A stretch of DNA of 51,229 nucleotides from Bacteroidales bacterium (lineage in GTDB: Bacteria; Bacteroidota; Bacteroidia; Bacteroidales; UBA932). This document shows positions 17,599 to 25,675 of the stretch, one piece after another. The position numbers and the translations under genes were made by a program. Position 1 is the first letter of the stretch. Every line of letters starts with the position of its first letter. The notes beneath the pieces were generated by a model. The model did not search any database and had not been told where the DNA came from. It saw only the letters and a program-made list of their open reading frames with translations. Location: positions 1-51,229 of the forward strand of contig JALOCI010000017.1 of NCBI GenBank assembly GCA_023227835.1, in the 5' to 3' direction.

Positions 17599-18537
17599 AT
17601 GAAAAATGAAGTCAGGGTATTTGCACCGGCAACAGTTGCAAACATTGCATGCGGATTTGACATCATGGGGTTTGCCATCGACGAGCCCGGAGATGAAGTT
17701 GTGATAAGAACATCAGGAAAACCCGGAGTGAGAATTACAAAAATCTCAGGAGATGAGGGACGTTTACCTCTCGATGCCGCTTTAAACACGGCTGGAAAAC
17801 CTCTTCTCTCAATGGTGGAAAAATTCGGCATAACGTGTGGCATTGAGATGGAAATCCATAAGAAAATGCCTCTGGGCAGCGGACTCGGATCCAGTGCTGC
17901 CAGTGCAGTGGCGGCCGCATTTGCCCTTGACAGATTGCTCGAACTTGATTTACCAATAAAAGAGCTGCTCAATTTTGCGATTGAGGGGGAGCAGCTTGCC
18001 AGCGGATCTATCCATGCAGACAACGTTGCACCCTGTCTGTATGGAGGATTCGTTCTTATAAGAAGTTATGAGCCTGTTGACATAATAAAACTGGATGTCC
18101 CTGAAGAGTTATACTGCTCTGTGATACATCCGCAGATTGAGATTTCGACCAAAGAGTCCAGGTTGATTCTACCAACAGAGATTTCTCTCACGAATGCAGT
18201 AAAACAATGGGGAAATACGGCAGCGCTTGTTGCAGGACTTATGAAAAGTGACTATAATCTAATAGGGCGTTCTCTTGAGGATGTGGTTATTGAACCTGTC
18301 AGGTCTCAACTAATCCCGGGGTTTTCCGATATTAAAAAGGCGGCTCTTGAAAGCGGAGCATTAGGATGTAGCATATCAGGTTCCGGCCCCTCAATCTTTG
18401 CTTTGTCCAGAGGAGAGGAAACTGCAAAGAAAACCGGGATTGCAATGCAGGAAAGCCTGTTGAAACACCAACTTAAATCTGAGTTATACGTATCAAGAAT
18501 AAACCAAAACGGGCCAAGAATAATAGAAATAAGCTAG
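17599..18537 (+). CDS. thrB: Homoserine kinase (GHMP family)
   Basis: Phosphorylates homoserine with ATP to give O-phosphohomoserine. The 312-residue protein has the GHMP phosphate-binding loop MPLGSGLGSSAAS (about residues 90-102), the N-terminal VFAPATVANIACGFDIMGFA motif, and the C-terminal motif GALGCSISGSGPSIFAL. It starts 8 nt after asd and ends 4 nt before thrC. Full length, cytoplasmic, no anomalies. Confidence 0.96.
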   Translation: MKNEVRVFAPATVANIACGFDIMGFAIDEPGDEVVIRTSGKPGVRITKISGDEGRLPLDAALNTAGKPLLSMVEKFGITCGIEMEIHKKMPLGSGLGSSAASAVAAAFALDRLLELDLPIKELLNFAIEGEQLASGSIHADNVAPCLYGGFVLIRSYEPVDIIKLDVPEELYCSVIHPQIEISTKESRLILPTEISLTNAVKQWGNTAALVAGLMKSDYNLIGRSLEDVVIEPVRSQLIPGFSDIKKAALESGALGCSISGSGPSIFALSRGEETAKKTGIAMQESLLKHQLKSELYVSRINQNGPRIIEIS

Positions 18538-18541
18538 CATT

Positions 18542-19837
18542 ATGAAACTTTACAGCACAAACGACAGAAACAAGCTTGTCACCTTCAGGGAGGCAGTTCT
18601 TAAAGGAATATCAAAAGACGGAGGACTTTTCATGCCTGTCTCCTTACCAAAGATGCCTGACGCCTTTTTCGAGAGGATTAATATTCTTGACATGCAAGAC
18701 ATTGCTTTTGCCGTATCCAGGACCTTACTTAAAGAGGAGATTCCTGACTATGACATGTTCGGAATCATAAGACGTGCTTTTACTTTCACTGCACCCTTGG
18801 TAAACCTCGGCAAAGACAAATACGTACTTGAGTTGTTCCACGGTCCTACTCTTGCTTTCAAGGATTTCGGCGCAAGGTTCCTGGCGGAGACATTATCCTA
18901 TTTTAATAAAGATGAGAACAAAGAACTTGTTATACTTGTAGCAACATCAGGTGATACCGGAAGTGCTGTTGCCAATGGGTTTCACAATGTTCCCGGAGTA
19001 AAGGTGGTTCTTCTGTACCCATCAGGAAAGGTAAGCCGTATACAGGAACAGCAACTTACCACTCTGGGAGGGAATGTGACAGCATTGGAGATACTAGGGA
19101 ACTTTGACGATTGTCAGAGAATGGTAAAGCAGGCATTTGCAGATAACGAGCTGACATCAAAAGTAAGAATATCCTCGGCAAATTCGATAAACATAGCCCG
19201 ATTGCTTCCCCAGTCGTTTTATTATCACTACGCATACTCCCAAGTGGAAGACCGTGATAAGGATGTAGTTTTCTCCGTACCGAGCGGCAATTTCGGAAAC
19301 CTCACAGGCGGTCTGTTTGCCAAAGAGATGGGGTTACCTGTTCACAAATTTATTGCAGCAGTAAATACCAATGATATTTTTCCGCAATATCTGAAGACAG
19401 GGGAATTCAAGCCAAAAGCATCGGTACAGACAATCTCCAATGCAATGGACGTTGGAAATCCCAGCAATTTTGCACGCATCAGCTCATTGTTCCAAGGAAG
19501 CGTGGCCAACGTTAAAGACGTGATATACAGCCGCTCTTACACAGATGACCAGACTAAAAATGCAATCAACGAGGTAAACAACAGATACGGATACTTAATA
19601 GACCCGCACGGAGCTGTGGGATATATGGCTCTTAACGACTATCTGAATGAAAATCCGGGATTATACAGTTCTATAGTTCTTGAGACGGCCCATCCTGCAA
19701 AATTCAAGGATATTGTTGAAAAGAGTTCAGGCACTGCCGTGACGGTTCCTAAGAACCTTGAGCAGTGCCTGAATAAGGAAAAAAGGAGCATCGTATTGCC
19801 GAACGAATACGAAGCTTTGAAAAATATCCTACTTTGA
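18542..19837 (+). CDS. thrC: Threonine synthase
   Basis: PLP enzyme turning O-phosphohomoserine into threonine, the last operon step. The PLP lysine is Lys107 in FHGPTLAFKDFGARF. The phosphate-binding and cofactor segments VATSGDTGSAVANGF and VPSGNFGNLTGG are intact. The N-terminal YSTNDRNKLVTFREAVLKGISKDGGLF is typical of the shorter threonine synthase class. 431 residues. Its 3' end overlaps the convergent glycerophosphodiesterase gene by 9 nt, so there is no intergenic terminator; transcription must end inside one of the two coding regions. Confidence 0.96.
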   Translation: MKLYSTNDRNKLVTFREAVLKGISKDGGLFMPVSLPKMPDAFFERINILDMQDIAFAVSRTLLKEEIPDYDMFGIIRRAFTFTAPLVNLGKDKYVLELFHGPTLAFKDFGARFLAETLSYFNKDENKELVILVATSGDTGSAVANGFHNVPGVKVVLLYPSGKVSRIQEQQLTTLGGNVTALEILGNFDDCQRMVKQAFADNELTSKVRISSANSINIARLLPQSFYYHYAYSQVEDRDKDVVFSVPSGNFGNLTGGLFAKEMGLPVHKFIAAVNTNDIFPQYLKTGEFKPKASVQTISNAMDVGNPSNFARISSLFQGSVANVKDVIYSRSYTDDQTKNAINEVNNRYGYLIDPHGAVGYMALNDYLNENPGLYSSIVLETAHPAKFKDIVEKSSGTAVTVPKNLEQCLNKEKRSIVLPNEYEALKNILL

Positions 19838-20899
19838 TTTCTTCTCTTTTAGAATTTCAAGAAGAAGTTCCGGTTCATTTGTAGTTATTAGGTCAACCCC
19901 CTGTCCCAAAAACGAAACCAAATCCTCTTTCTTGTTTACAGTCCACACATTTACAGTCATTCCGGCAGCATGGGCGTCTTTTATGAGATTTGCATCTTTC
20001 TCAAACATCTTGTAATTGAAGTCTATGCCCCACATATTTATTGCCTTGAGATCATTAACGCTCTTGTCATCGCTCAGATAGGCCGTTCTTGCTGACGGGT
20101 CCATCTGCGCAGAGATAAGACATGCGTTATAATTAAATGAGATATAGCAAGCAACCCAGGCCTGAGCCTTCATGTCATGAACCAGATTCATAACCTTGGC
20201 TGTAAGCTCGTCTGTCCTCTCCTGGCTTTTCAAAGAAGCCTTTATCTCTATCACAATCCTGGTCTTGTTCTGTTTCTTAACATCTTTGATAATTTGTGCA
20301 AGAGTTGTGACATAGTCCCCACCCTTGAGAGGAACAGTTGCCATATCGGCAGCGGTATTATCCTCAACCACTTTTCCTCCTACTGAAGGGTCATGATTCA
20401 GGACAATCTCTCCGTCAGAAGTCATCCAAACATCCAGTTCGGAAGCCTCGCAACCAATCTCAATCGCATACTTAAGCGAATTTCTTGAATTCTGGCTTGC
20501 CTCATGATTCTTCCATGCACCTCTGTGAGCTACAACCTTGTTCTTTATAAACTGATCCTTGACAAGTTCAAATTCCTTTGATTCACAACCGGATTTTATA
20601 GTAATACCATATACGAAAACAGGAGAGTCGGACTTTAGTGCAACATCCTTCTTCAATGCGATTGAACCGCTTTTATCCACAGTAAAAATACCGGCAGTAT
20701 CTTTTTCAATAGAAATCCCGTGGCTGCAATGAGATCCGCATGATGAAATGACTTTTGCAATTTTTGCTCCCTTCACTCCTACCGGAATAGAATAATTGTC
20801 AAGTGTCAGCATTGGGTCTGTATTTACCGGATTCGCATATGTCATACCAGAGATGGCTAACGAACCGCAAATTGATAAAACAATTGATTTTAGTTTCAT
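19829..20899 (-). CDS. Exported glycerophosphodiester phosphodiesterase
   Basis: Hydrolyses glycerophosphodiesters to glycerol-3-phosphate and an alcohol. The protein has a signal peptide (cleavage after TYANP, about 24), an N-terminal beta region of about 100 residues not found in the short cytoplasmic enzymes, then the GDPD TIM barrel from about 125. Catalytic and metal residues are visible in VVAHRGAW, ASELDVWMTSDGEIVLNHDPSVGG (Glu, Asp and the second catalytic His) and VVIEIKA-like RIVIEIKAS. It ends TVNKKEDLVSFLGQGVDLITTNEPELL, the typical GDPD tail. Likely periplasmic, feeding phosphate or glycerol scavenging. It overlaps thrC convergently by 9 nt. Confidence 0.9.
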   Translation of the reverse strand: MKLKSIVLSICGSLAISGMTYANPVNTDPMLTLDNYSIPVGVKGAKIAKVISSCGSHCSHGISIEKDTAGIFTVDKSGSIALKKDVALKSDSPVFVYGITIKSGCESKEFELVKDQFIKNKVVAHRGAWKNHEASQNSRNSLKYAIEIGCEASELDVWMTSDGEIVLNHDPSVGGKVVEDNTAADMATVPLKGGDYVTTLAQIIKDVKKQNKTRIVIEIKASLKSQERTDELTAKVMNLVHDMKAQAWVACYISFNYNACLISAQMDPSARTAYLSDDKSVNDLKAINMWGIDFNYKMFEKDANLIKDAHAAGMTVNVWTVNKKEDLVSFLGQGVDLITTNEPELLLEILKEKKSK

Positions 20900-20931
20900 G
20901 ATATATTTTTAAAGATTTATATTCATCCCCG

Positions 20932-20939
20932 CAAATATA
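20932..20939 (-). promoter_or_regulatory. Possible -7 promoter box for the glycerophosphodiesterase gene
   Basis: On the minus strand this reads TATATTTG, an exact TAnnTTTG box, 33 nt before the ATG. I do not see a TTG at the expected 19-21 nt spacing, so it is only a half match. Confidence 0.4.
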
Positions 20940-20960
20940 ATCTTTTCCTTTCAAAAGCTT

Positions 20961-21956
20961 TTACCTTTTACTTCGAAAGTCTGTAATCCACCCGCCCGCT
21001 ACTAACAAATCATAAAGATCCTTGTCTTTCTCTGCATAAAGCACATTGATTGCCTCAGAAAGGAAGAGCTCTTCCGGGACATAATCAACACCTAGTATCT
21101 CTTTTATTATCCCATTCATACCGGCAGCCATTTTGTCCTCATCTCCCCCGTTTTCCCAGTAGCTCAGTACTGATGCCGGTATTTCGGCATTGCCTTTTGT
21201 AATTGTCCTTCCATCCTTCCTGAGTTCGGTTATTTCGAAATAGATTACGAAATCCGAATTGAAAGTCTGCATGTTTCGCCCTTCCAATATCTTTTTGTTT
21301 GTATAGTTAACCTCCCAGTAATTTAACACAGCTCCTGAAAAACGGCTGGACAAAGTACACCATGAAGGCTCATACATAGGTGAGTTATAGATGTCATATA
21401 TAGACTGAGCCTTGTTTACTGCCGACCTTGGAATTATTTTATAACTGAATTTCACATAGTCGATTGCCCCTTTTAAAGGGACAACCCGAATCCCGAGACT
21501 TATTGTGTTTAATTTACCTGAATACGGGTAATACTCTTTGTCTATTTCTGCAAGGTCTATCCTGACATATTGATTTACGTCACGCTCCTCTTTGTATTTA
21601 TTCCAATATGAGAGAATAGAATCAGCCTTATTCGAGTATAGCCCGTACTGTTTCTCCCAGGCAACTTTAAGACTGTCACTTATGTGATTAAATACTGAAG
21701 TGTCGTTTATATACAAGACAAAATCATTCACCCGTCGATATGTTATCTCCCCACAATTCTTCCCTGACACACTATCCCGCATAAGCGAATCCTTGATGTT
21801 TTGTATTAACGAATAGATATTACTGAATCCGGGATTTTTGTTTTCAACCTTAGCCAGCTCCTGAGCCGTCAGTATCTCTTTGATTGTTTTATTAAGAGGG
21901 TTGGTGCAACCCGATAAAAGAGCTGCTACCAAAACTAATAAGAATAGCTTTTTCAT
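20961..21956 (-). CDS. Lipoprotein of unknown function
   Basis: A 331-residue lipoprotein with signal peptide and lipobox LLSGC, mature start CTNPLNKTIKEILTAQELAKVENKNPGF. No domain I can name. The first part of the mature protein is helical and charged, and the rest looks like alternating beta strands (SLGIRVVPLKGAIDYVKFSYKIIP). It ends with a small helical region. The gene stands alone, 61 nt upstream of the glycerophosphodiesterase start and read the same way, so they could be co-transcribed, but a promoter-like box lies between them. Probably periplasmic or outer-membrane inner leaflet. Confidence 0.6.
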   Translation of the reverse strand: MKKLFLLVLVAALLSGCTNPLNKTIKEILTAQELAKVENKNPGFSNIYSLIQNIKDSLMRDSVSGKNCGEITYRRVNDFVLYINDTSVFNHISDSLKVAWEKQYGLYSNKADSILSYWNKYKEERDVNQYVRIDLAEIDKEYYPYSGKLNTISLGIRVVPLKGAIDYVKFSYKIIPRSAVNKAQSIYDIYNSPMYEPSWCTLSSRFSGAVLNYWEVNYTNKKILEGRNMQTFNSDFVIYFEITELRKDGRTITKGNAEIPASVLSYWENGGDEDKMAAGMNGIIKEILGVDYVPEELFLSEAINVLYAEKDKDLYDLLVAGGWITDFRSKR

Positions 21957-22010
21957 GACTCTTTGTTTTTCTTGATATAAAGCTACTCATTTTTTAGTAA
22001 TATCTAAGGG

Positions 22011-22649
22011 TCAGAAAGAAAACGACGCCCGGAGAGATTTATAGTCTTCAAATATCATGTCAGCGCCTGCGGCTTCAAGTTCAGATACCGGGAACGAGGT
22101 CAACAAGGCATAGACCATACACCCTGCCCTCTTTGCTGCAAGAATACCATTCGGAGAATCCTCAATCACCACAATATCTTTTGTATTCACAATTTCCAGA
22201 GCTTTAAGATATGGGTCGGGATAAGGTTTATGGAGTTTTGTATCATCCGCCGCTATAATATGCTCGTATGATTCTGTAAAATGCAGGTATTTGTCTATAT
22301 TGGCAAGTTCCGTTCTTGTAGAAGAAGTCACTAATACAGCTTCAATACCGGCTGTGTGCAGAGAGTCCATGAACTCCTCGTAACCCTCTATAAAAGGCAT
22401 TTCAGGTAACATCCTTGCCAGGAACTCATGCCTCTTCGCAATAAACTCGTCACAAGACCTGTGAAAAGGATCAAGCCGTTCAGAAACGTGCCTGAAAAAG
22501 CCCATCTCCGTTATTCCTTTGAATCTGTCAAACAGATCCGGAGTATAGTTTATTCCGTAATGCTGTAAGGTCAGAGCCTTGCTTTCAGCGTGTAGAGGTT
22601 CCGAATCCACAACAACCCCGTCAAAATCGAAGAAAACCTTTTTAATCAT
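22011..22649 (-). CDS. HAD-superfamily phosphatase, beta-phosphoglucomutase-like
   Basis: The start at MIKKVFFDFDGVVVDSEPLH is chosen; the longer frame adds only MTIL. HAD motif I is FFDFDGVV (nucleophile Asp and acid/base Asp), motif II is VTSSTRTE, and motif III/IV is the Lys of KPYPDPYLKALE with VIEDSPNGILAAKRAG. The helical cap lies between residues about 15 and 85, a C1-type cap. Such enzymes act as phosphatases on sugar phosphates or nucleotide-like phosphates, or as phosphomutases. The exact substrate cannot be told. It overlaps the EFR1-type gene stop by 8 nt, indicating translational coupling. Confidence 0.85.
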   Translation of the reverse strand: MIKKVFFDFDGVVVDSEPLHAESKALTLQHYGINYTPDLFDRFKGITEMGFFRHVSERLDPFHRSCDEFIAKRHEFLARMLPEMPFIEGYEEFMDSLHTAGIEAVLVTSSTRTELANIDKYLHFTESYEHIIAADDTKLHKPYPDPYLKALEIVNTKDIVVIEDSPNGILAAKRAGCMVYALLTSFPVSELEAAGADMIFEDYKSLRASFSF

Positions 22650-23712
22650 CAATATTGTCAATGTTCTCCGGAGTTAAGGCTTTATAGCGCCTCCCCCAGA
22701 ATTTATATTTTGTAAGCGAGGTATAGACCACCATCCTGTCAAATAGTCTGTATTTGTTAAAATAGTGTACTATCCTGTACCACCCCCCCAAAAGTATTAA
22801 GAAAATCAGAGGTTCCACAATAGACTTAACGGTTTCGTTCTCTATTTTATAAATATAAAGACCAAAATATTTGTAAAACAATCCAATAAGGAACATAGAA
22901 AAAATCACACAGAACCCGATTGTAAAACCATGGCCTGTCTCTATAGCCTTTTTAGGGCAACTACCCATACATCTCATACAACTTTCACATCTGAAAGTCC
23001 AGAAAGGTCTGTTATCAACCTTTATTATCGCCTTGACCGGACACTCTTTGATACACAACCCGCATTTATTGCAATCTGAAGAGGCATAATAAGTCTTTGC
23101 AATCATAAATCTTCCGACAAGATAATATAGTACAGCTATCGGTAGCAATAAGATGTCATATAACTCCAGCAAGGCCTTAAAATCAGATTTTCCTTCCAGA
23201 ATTCCCCGTGTGAATTTATAGACACGGTCTCTTTCCGTTTTATGGATATATCTTACAGTTCTTGCATTTAGTCCGGGATGAACAGATATCCAGTTTGACG
23301 GTAAGTTTACAGGGAACAACGCACGAATACCATATCCTTTTAATTTTAAAAAAAGGGACGACAGATAAAACGTTATTCCGCTAACCCCGGGTGTTACAAA
23401 CTTCCCGATTAACATCCCCGCCCTGGTGTTCATAAGCACAACCCTGTTCCTCCCTTTTGGAAATCTTGCAATAAAATGAAGCATTACAGGAGGGTAGTTA
23501 AAGCCATGAACAGGAGATATAAATATTATTAAAGCATCCGGATCAGGATTGCTTATATTGAGTCTGTCAATTGTGGCAATATTAAATAATCTGCAATCCA
23601 CACCATCTTTCGAGGCAATTCCGGAAATCCATGAAGCGACATTTTTCGAGTTACCTGTCCCTGTGAAATAGTATATTGAAATCTTTTCTATATTTCTGTC
23701 TATTGCTTTCAT
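22642..23712 (-). CDS. EFR1-type flavodoxin/ferredoxin fusion protein
   Basis: The N-terminal half (about 8-180) is a flavodoxin-like domain with an FMN-phosphate loop YYFTGTGNSKNVA. The middle carries two 4Fe-4S clusters: CNKCGLCIKECPVKAI and CESCMRCMGSCPKKAI. About three hydrophobic segments follow (GFTIGFCVIFSMFLIGLF, SIVEPLIFLILLGGWYRI, and a stretch before the clusters), suggesting membrane attachment. Proteins of this EFR1 layout are electron carriers of unknown partner. The gene starts 102 nt from the divergent tetR, whose operator lies just upstream of this gene's promoter, so common control is possible. The HAD gene follows with an 8-nt overlap. Confidence 0.85.
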   Translation of the reverse strand: MKAIDRNIEKISIYYFTGTGNSKNVASWISGIASKDGVDCRLFNIATIDRLNISNPDPDALIIFISPVHGFNYPPVMLHFIARFPKGRNRVVLMNTRAGMLIGKFVTPGVSGITFYLSSLFLKLKGYGIRALFPVNLPSNWISVHPGLNARTVRYIHKTERDRVYKFTRGILEGKSDFKALLELYDILLLPIAVLYYLVGRFMIAKTYYASSDCNKCGLCIKECPVKAIIKVDNRPFWTFRCESCMRCMGSCPKKAIETGHGFTIGFCVIFSMFLIGLFYKYFGLYIYKIENETVKSIVEPLIFLILLGGWYRIVHYFNKYRLFDRMVVYTSLTKYKFWGRRYKALTPENIDNIDD

Positions 23713-23734
23713 TTTCTTCTCAATAAGAGATTGC

Positions 23735-23762
23735 CAAATTTAGTTATTTAATAAAAAATCAA
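23735..23762 (-). promoter_or_regulatory. Putative promoter of the EFR1-type gene
   Basis: Minus strand: TTG (23760-23762 as CAA on plus), 17 nt, then an exact TAnnTTTG box TAAATTTG (23735-23742). The spacing is slightly short of the 19-21 consensus. Confidence 0.45.
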
Positions 23763-23771
23763 AAATATTTT

Positions 23772-23800
23772 TTGCACTTACTTATTAGTAAGTATATTTG
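23772..23800 (+). promoter_or_regulatory. tetR promoter with overlapping TetR operator
   Basis: TTG at 23772-23774 and an exact TATATTTG box at 23793-23800 are 18 nt apart. An operator-like inverted repeat, ACTTACTTATTAGTAAGT (23776-23793), with 7-bp perfect arms fills the spacer exactly. The same 18-mer with one base change recurs upstream of fabF. A TetR dimer here would block its own promoter, and it also lies just upstream of the divergent EFR1 promoter. Confidence 0.8.
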
Positions 23801-23813
23801 TAAAAAGTATAGA

Positions 23814-24374
23814 ATGTCTGTCACTAGGGAGAAGATATTGGAACTAGGTGAAAACCTGATACGTACAAAAGGTTACAATGCTTTTAGCTATCAGGATATC
23901 TCCACAGAGCTGGGTATTAAAAACGCAGCTGTGCACTACTATTTTCCCTCAAAGGAAAATTTAGGCACCAGCATAGTTAAGACCAATATCCAGCGTTTCG
24001 AAGAGATGGTTGAAAACATGAACAGCCGGAAATTCGGAGAGTGGCAACAGCTTGAAATTTTCCTGAAAATTTACATCAAGAGCCACAGAGAGAACAAGAA
24101 ATGCATTGTCGGAGCTTTGAGCCCTGACTACTTCACACTGAACGAAACAACCAAGAGAGATCTAAAAAGGATGGTCGAGATGATTCTGAGGTGGCTCACC
24201 GACCTTCTTGACAAGGGAAGAAGAAAAAAAGTCTTTTCATTTCATAATGATCCCGAAAGCAAGGCAACAATTATCTTCTCCAGTCTGGTTGCAAGTCTTC
24301 AGCTTTCTGCCGTTCTTGACAAAATTGATTATAAGGGTTTTTACCAATCAATCTTAGATGATTTAAAACCCTAA
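23814..24374 (+). CDS. TetR/AcrR family transcriptional regulator
   Basis: ATG 23814 is preferred over 23772, as the longer frame would run back through the promoter and operator. The N-terminal helix-turn-helix is clear: VTREKILELGENLIRTKGYNAFSYQDISTELGIKNAAVHYYFPSKENL. The C-terminal ligand-binding part (about 70-186) is helical and includes the CIVGALSPDY segment common in TetR members related to YxaF/LmrA or fatty-acid/drug regulators. It very likely binds the palindromes at 23776-23793 and 24392-24409. It is 59 nt upstream of fabF, so it probably controls itself and fabF. The inducer could be a fatty acyl derivative; that is inference. Confidence 0.9.
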   Translation: MSVTREKILELGENLIRTKGYNAFSYQDISTELGIKNAAVHYYFPSKENLGTSIVKTNIQRFEEMVENMNSRKFGEWQQLEIFLKIYIKSHRENKKCIVGALSPDYFTLNETTKRDLKRMVEMILRWLTDLLDKGRRKKVFSFHNDPESKATIIFSSLVASLQLSAVLDKIDYKGFYQSILDDLKP

Positions 24375-24391
24375 AAAAATTTACAAACTCC

Positions 24392-24416
24392 ACTTACTTA
24401 CTAGTAAGTATAGTGC
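24392..24416 (+). promoter_or_regulatory. TetR operator and probable promoter upstream of fabF
   Basis: ACTTACTTACTAGTAAGT (24392-24409) differs from the tetR-promoter site at one base. Within it TACTTACTAGTAAGTA (24395-24410) is a perfect 16-bp palindrome. The following TATAGTGC (24409-24416) sits at the same offset from the operator as the tetR -7 box but is a poorer match, so the fabF promoter should be weaker. The ATG follows 18 nt later. Confidence 0.75.
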
Positions 24417-24433
24417 TTATATAATAAGGAAAC

Positions 24434-25675
24434 ATGAAAAGAGCCGTAATAACAGGAATGGGGGTAATAACCCCTATCGGAAACAGTGTCAATGAATTCT
24501 GGACCAATCTGATTCAAGGCAAGAGCGGAGCAGCACCTATTACCCGATTCGACACGACAAATCATAAAACGAAGTTTGCCTGCGAAGTAAAAAATTTTGA
24601 TCCCTTGCAATATGTTGAGAAATCAGAAGCCAGAAAGATGGACCTTTTTACACTCTACTCAATTGCTGCGGCTGATGAGTGCATCAAAGATTCCGGTCTG
24701 GATATCGCAAATTGCGATCTTAGTCGCATTGGAGTTATTATGGCAACCGGAATAGGGGGCATTAATACATTGGAGGCAGAGCTTAAGAATTTCTTTGAGA
24801 ATCCCGATTACCCGAGATTCAACCCTTTCTTTATAACAAAAATGATTTCAAATATAGCTGCAGGACAGATAACCATAAGGTACGGATTTCACGGGGTGAG
24901 CTATGCCATAACATCTGCCTGTGCGGCATCCAACAATGCAATTGCAAATGCACTTGACCTGATAAGGCTAGGAAGAGCCAATATCATTCTGGCCGGCGGA
25001 GCAGAGGCAACAATTACACAGACTGCAATCGGGGGCTTTAATTCTATGAAAGCATTATCTACAATGAACGAGACACCGGAAACGGCATCACGTCCGTTTG
25101 ACAAGACCCGGGATGGATTTGTTGCAGGTGAAGGAGCCGGTATTCTGATGATAGAGGAGCTAGAACATGCCTTAAAGAGAGGTGCCAGAATATACTGCGA
25201 ACTTGCCGGATATGGTGCTGCATCCGATGCGTATCATGTTGCCGCAACTCATCCTGAAGGGCTGGGAGCCGTTCTTGCCATGCAGGAGGCCCTGAATGAT
25301 GCAGGTATCAAAGCAAGCGATGTTTCATACATTAATGCACACGCTACATCAACCCCTATCGGAGATATCAGTGAATGTAAAGCAATTGCAAAAGTGTTTG
25401 AGGGATCGTTGGAAAATTTGCAGATAAGTGCCACAAAATCAATGACAGGCCATTTACTTGGTGCTGCAGGTGCAGTTGAAGCAATCGCATGTATAAAGGC
25501 AATCGGACAAAATATTATCCCGCCTACCATCAATCTCTCTGAACCGGATCCTGAAATGGACCCGAGACTGAATTTCACTCCGGACACAGCCTTGAATAAG
25601 GAGGTGACAATCGCACTGAACAACACATTCGGATTCGGAGGTCACACCTCGACTACGGTGTTCAGACGGTACTAG
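24434..25675 (+). CDS. fabF: 3-oxoacyl-ACP synthase II (KAS II)
   Basis: Condenses malonyl-ACP with acyl-ACP in fatty-acid elongation. The thiolase-fold triad is complete: Cys163 in TSACAASNNAIANA, His303 in NAHATSTPIGD and His340 in KSMTGHLLGAAGAVEA. The N-terminal RAVITGMGVITPIGNSV and C-terminal NNTFGFGGHTSTTVF are standard. 413 residues, full length. It stands apart from other fab genes and acpP and is preceded by a TetR operator, so it may be an auxiliary, regulated KAS rather than the main housekeeping copy. The stop overlaps the convergent TPR gene by 4 nt. Confidence 0.93.
   Translation: MKRAVITGMGVITPIGNSVNEFWTNLIQGKSGAAPITRFDTTNHKTKFACEVKNFDPLQYVEKSEARKMDLFTLYSIAAADECIKDSGLDIANCDLSRIGVIMATGIGGINTLEAELKNFFENPDYPRFNPFFITKMISNIAAGQITIRYGFHGVSYAITSACAASNNAIANALDLIRLGRANIILAGGAEATITQTAIGGFNSMKALSTMNETPETASRPFDKTRDGFVAGEGAGILMIEELEHALKRGARIYCELAGYGAASDAYHVAATHPEGLGAVLAMQEALNDAGIKASDVSYINAHATSTPIGDISECKAIAKVFEGSLENLQISATKSMTGHLLGAAGAVEAIACIKAIGQNIIPPTINLSEPDPEMDPRLNFTPDTALNKEVTIALNNTFGFGGHTSTTVFRRY

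Noticed and set aside
22300..22320. TTGGCAAG inside the HAD gene as a tenth boundary motif
   Set aside because: It lies within conserved coding sequence and lacks the A-tract and the GGT end.
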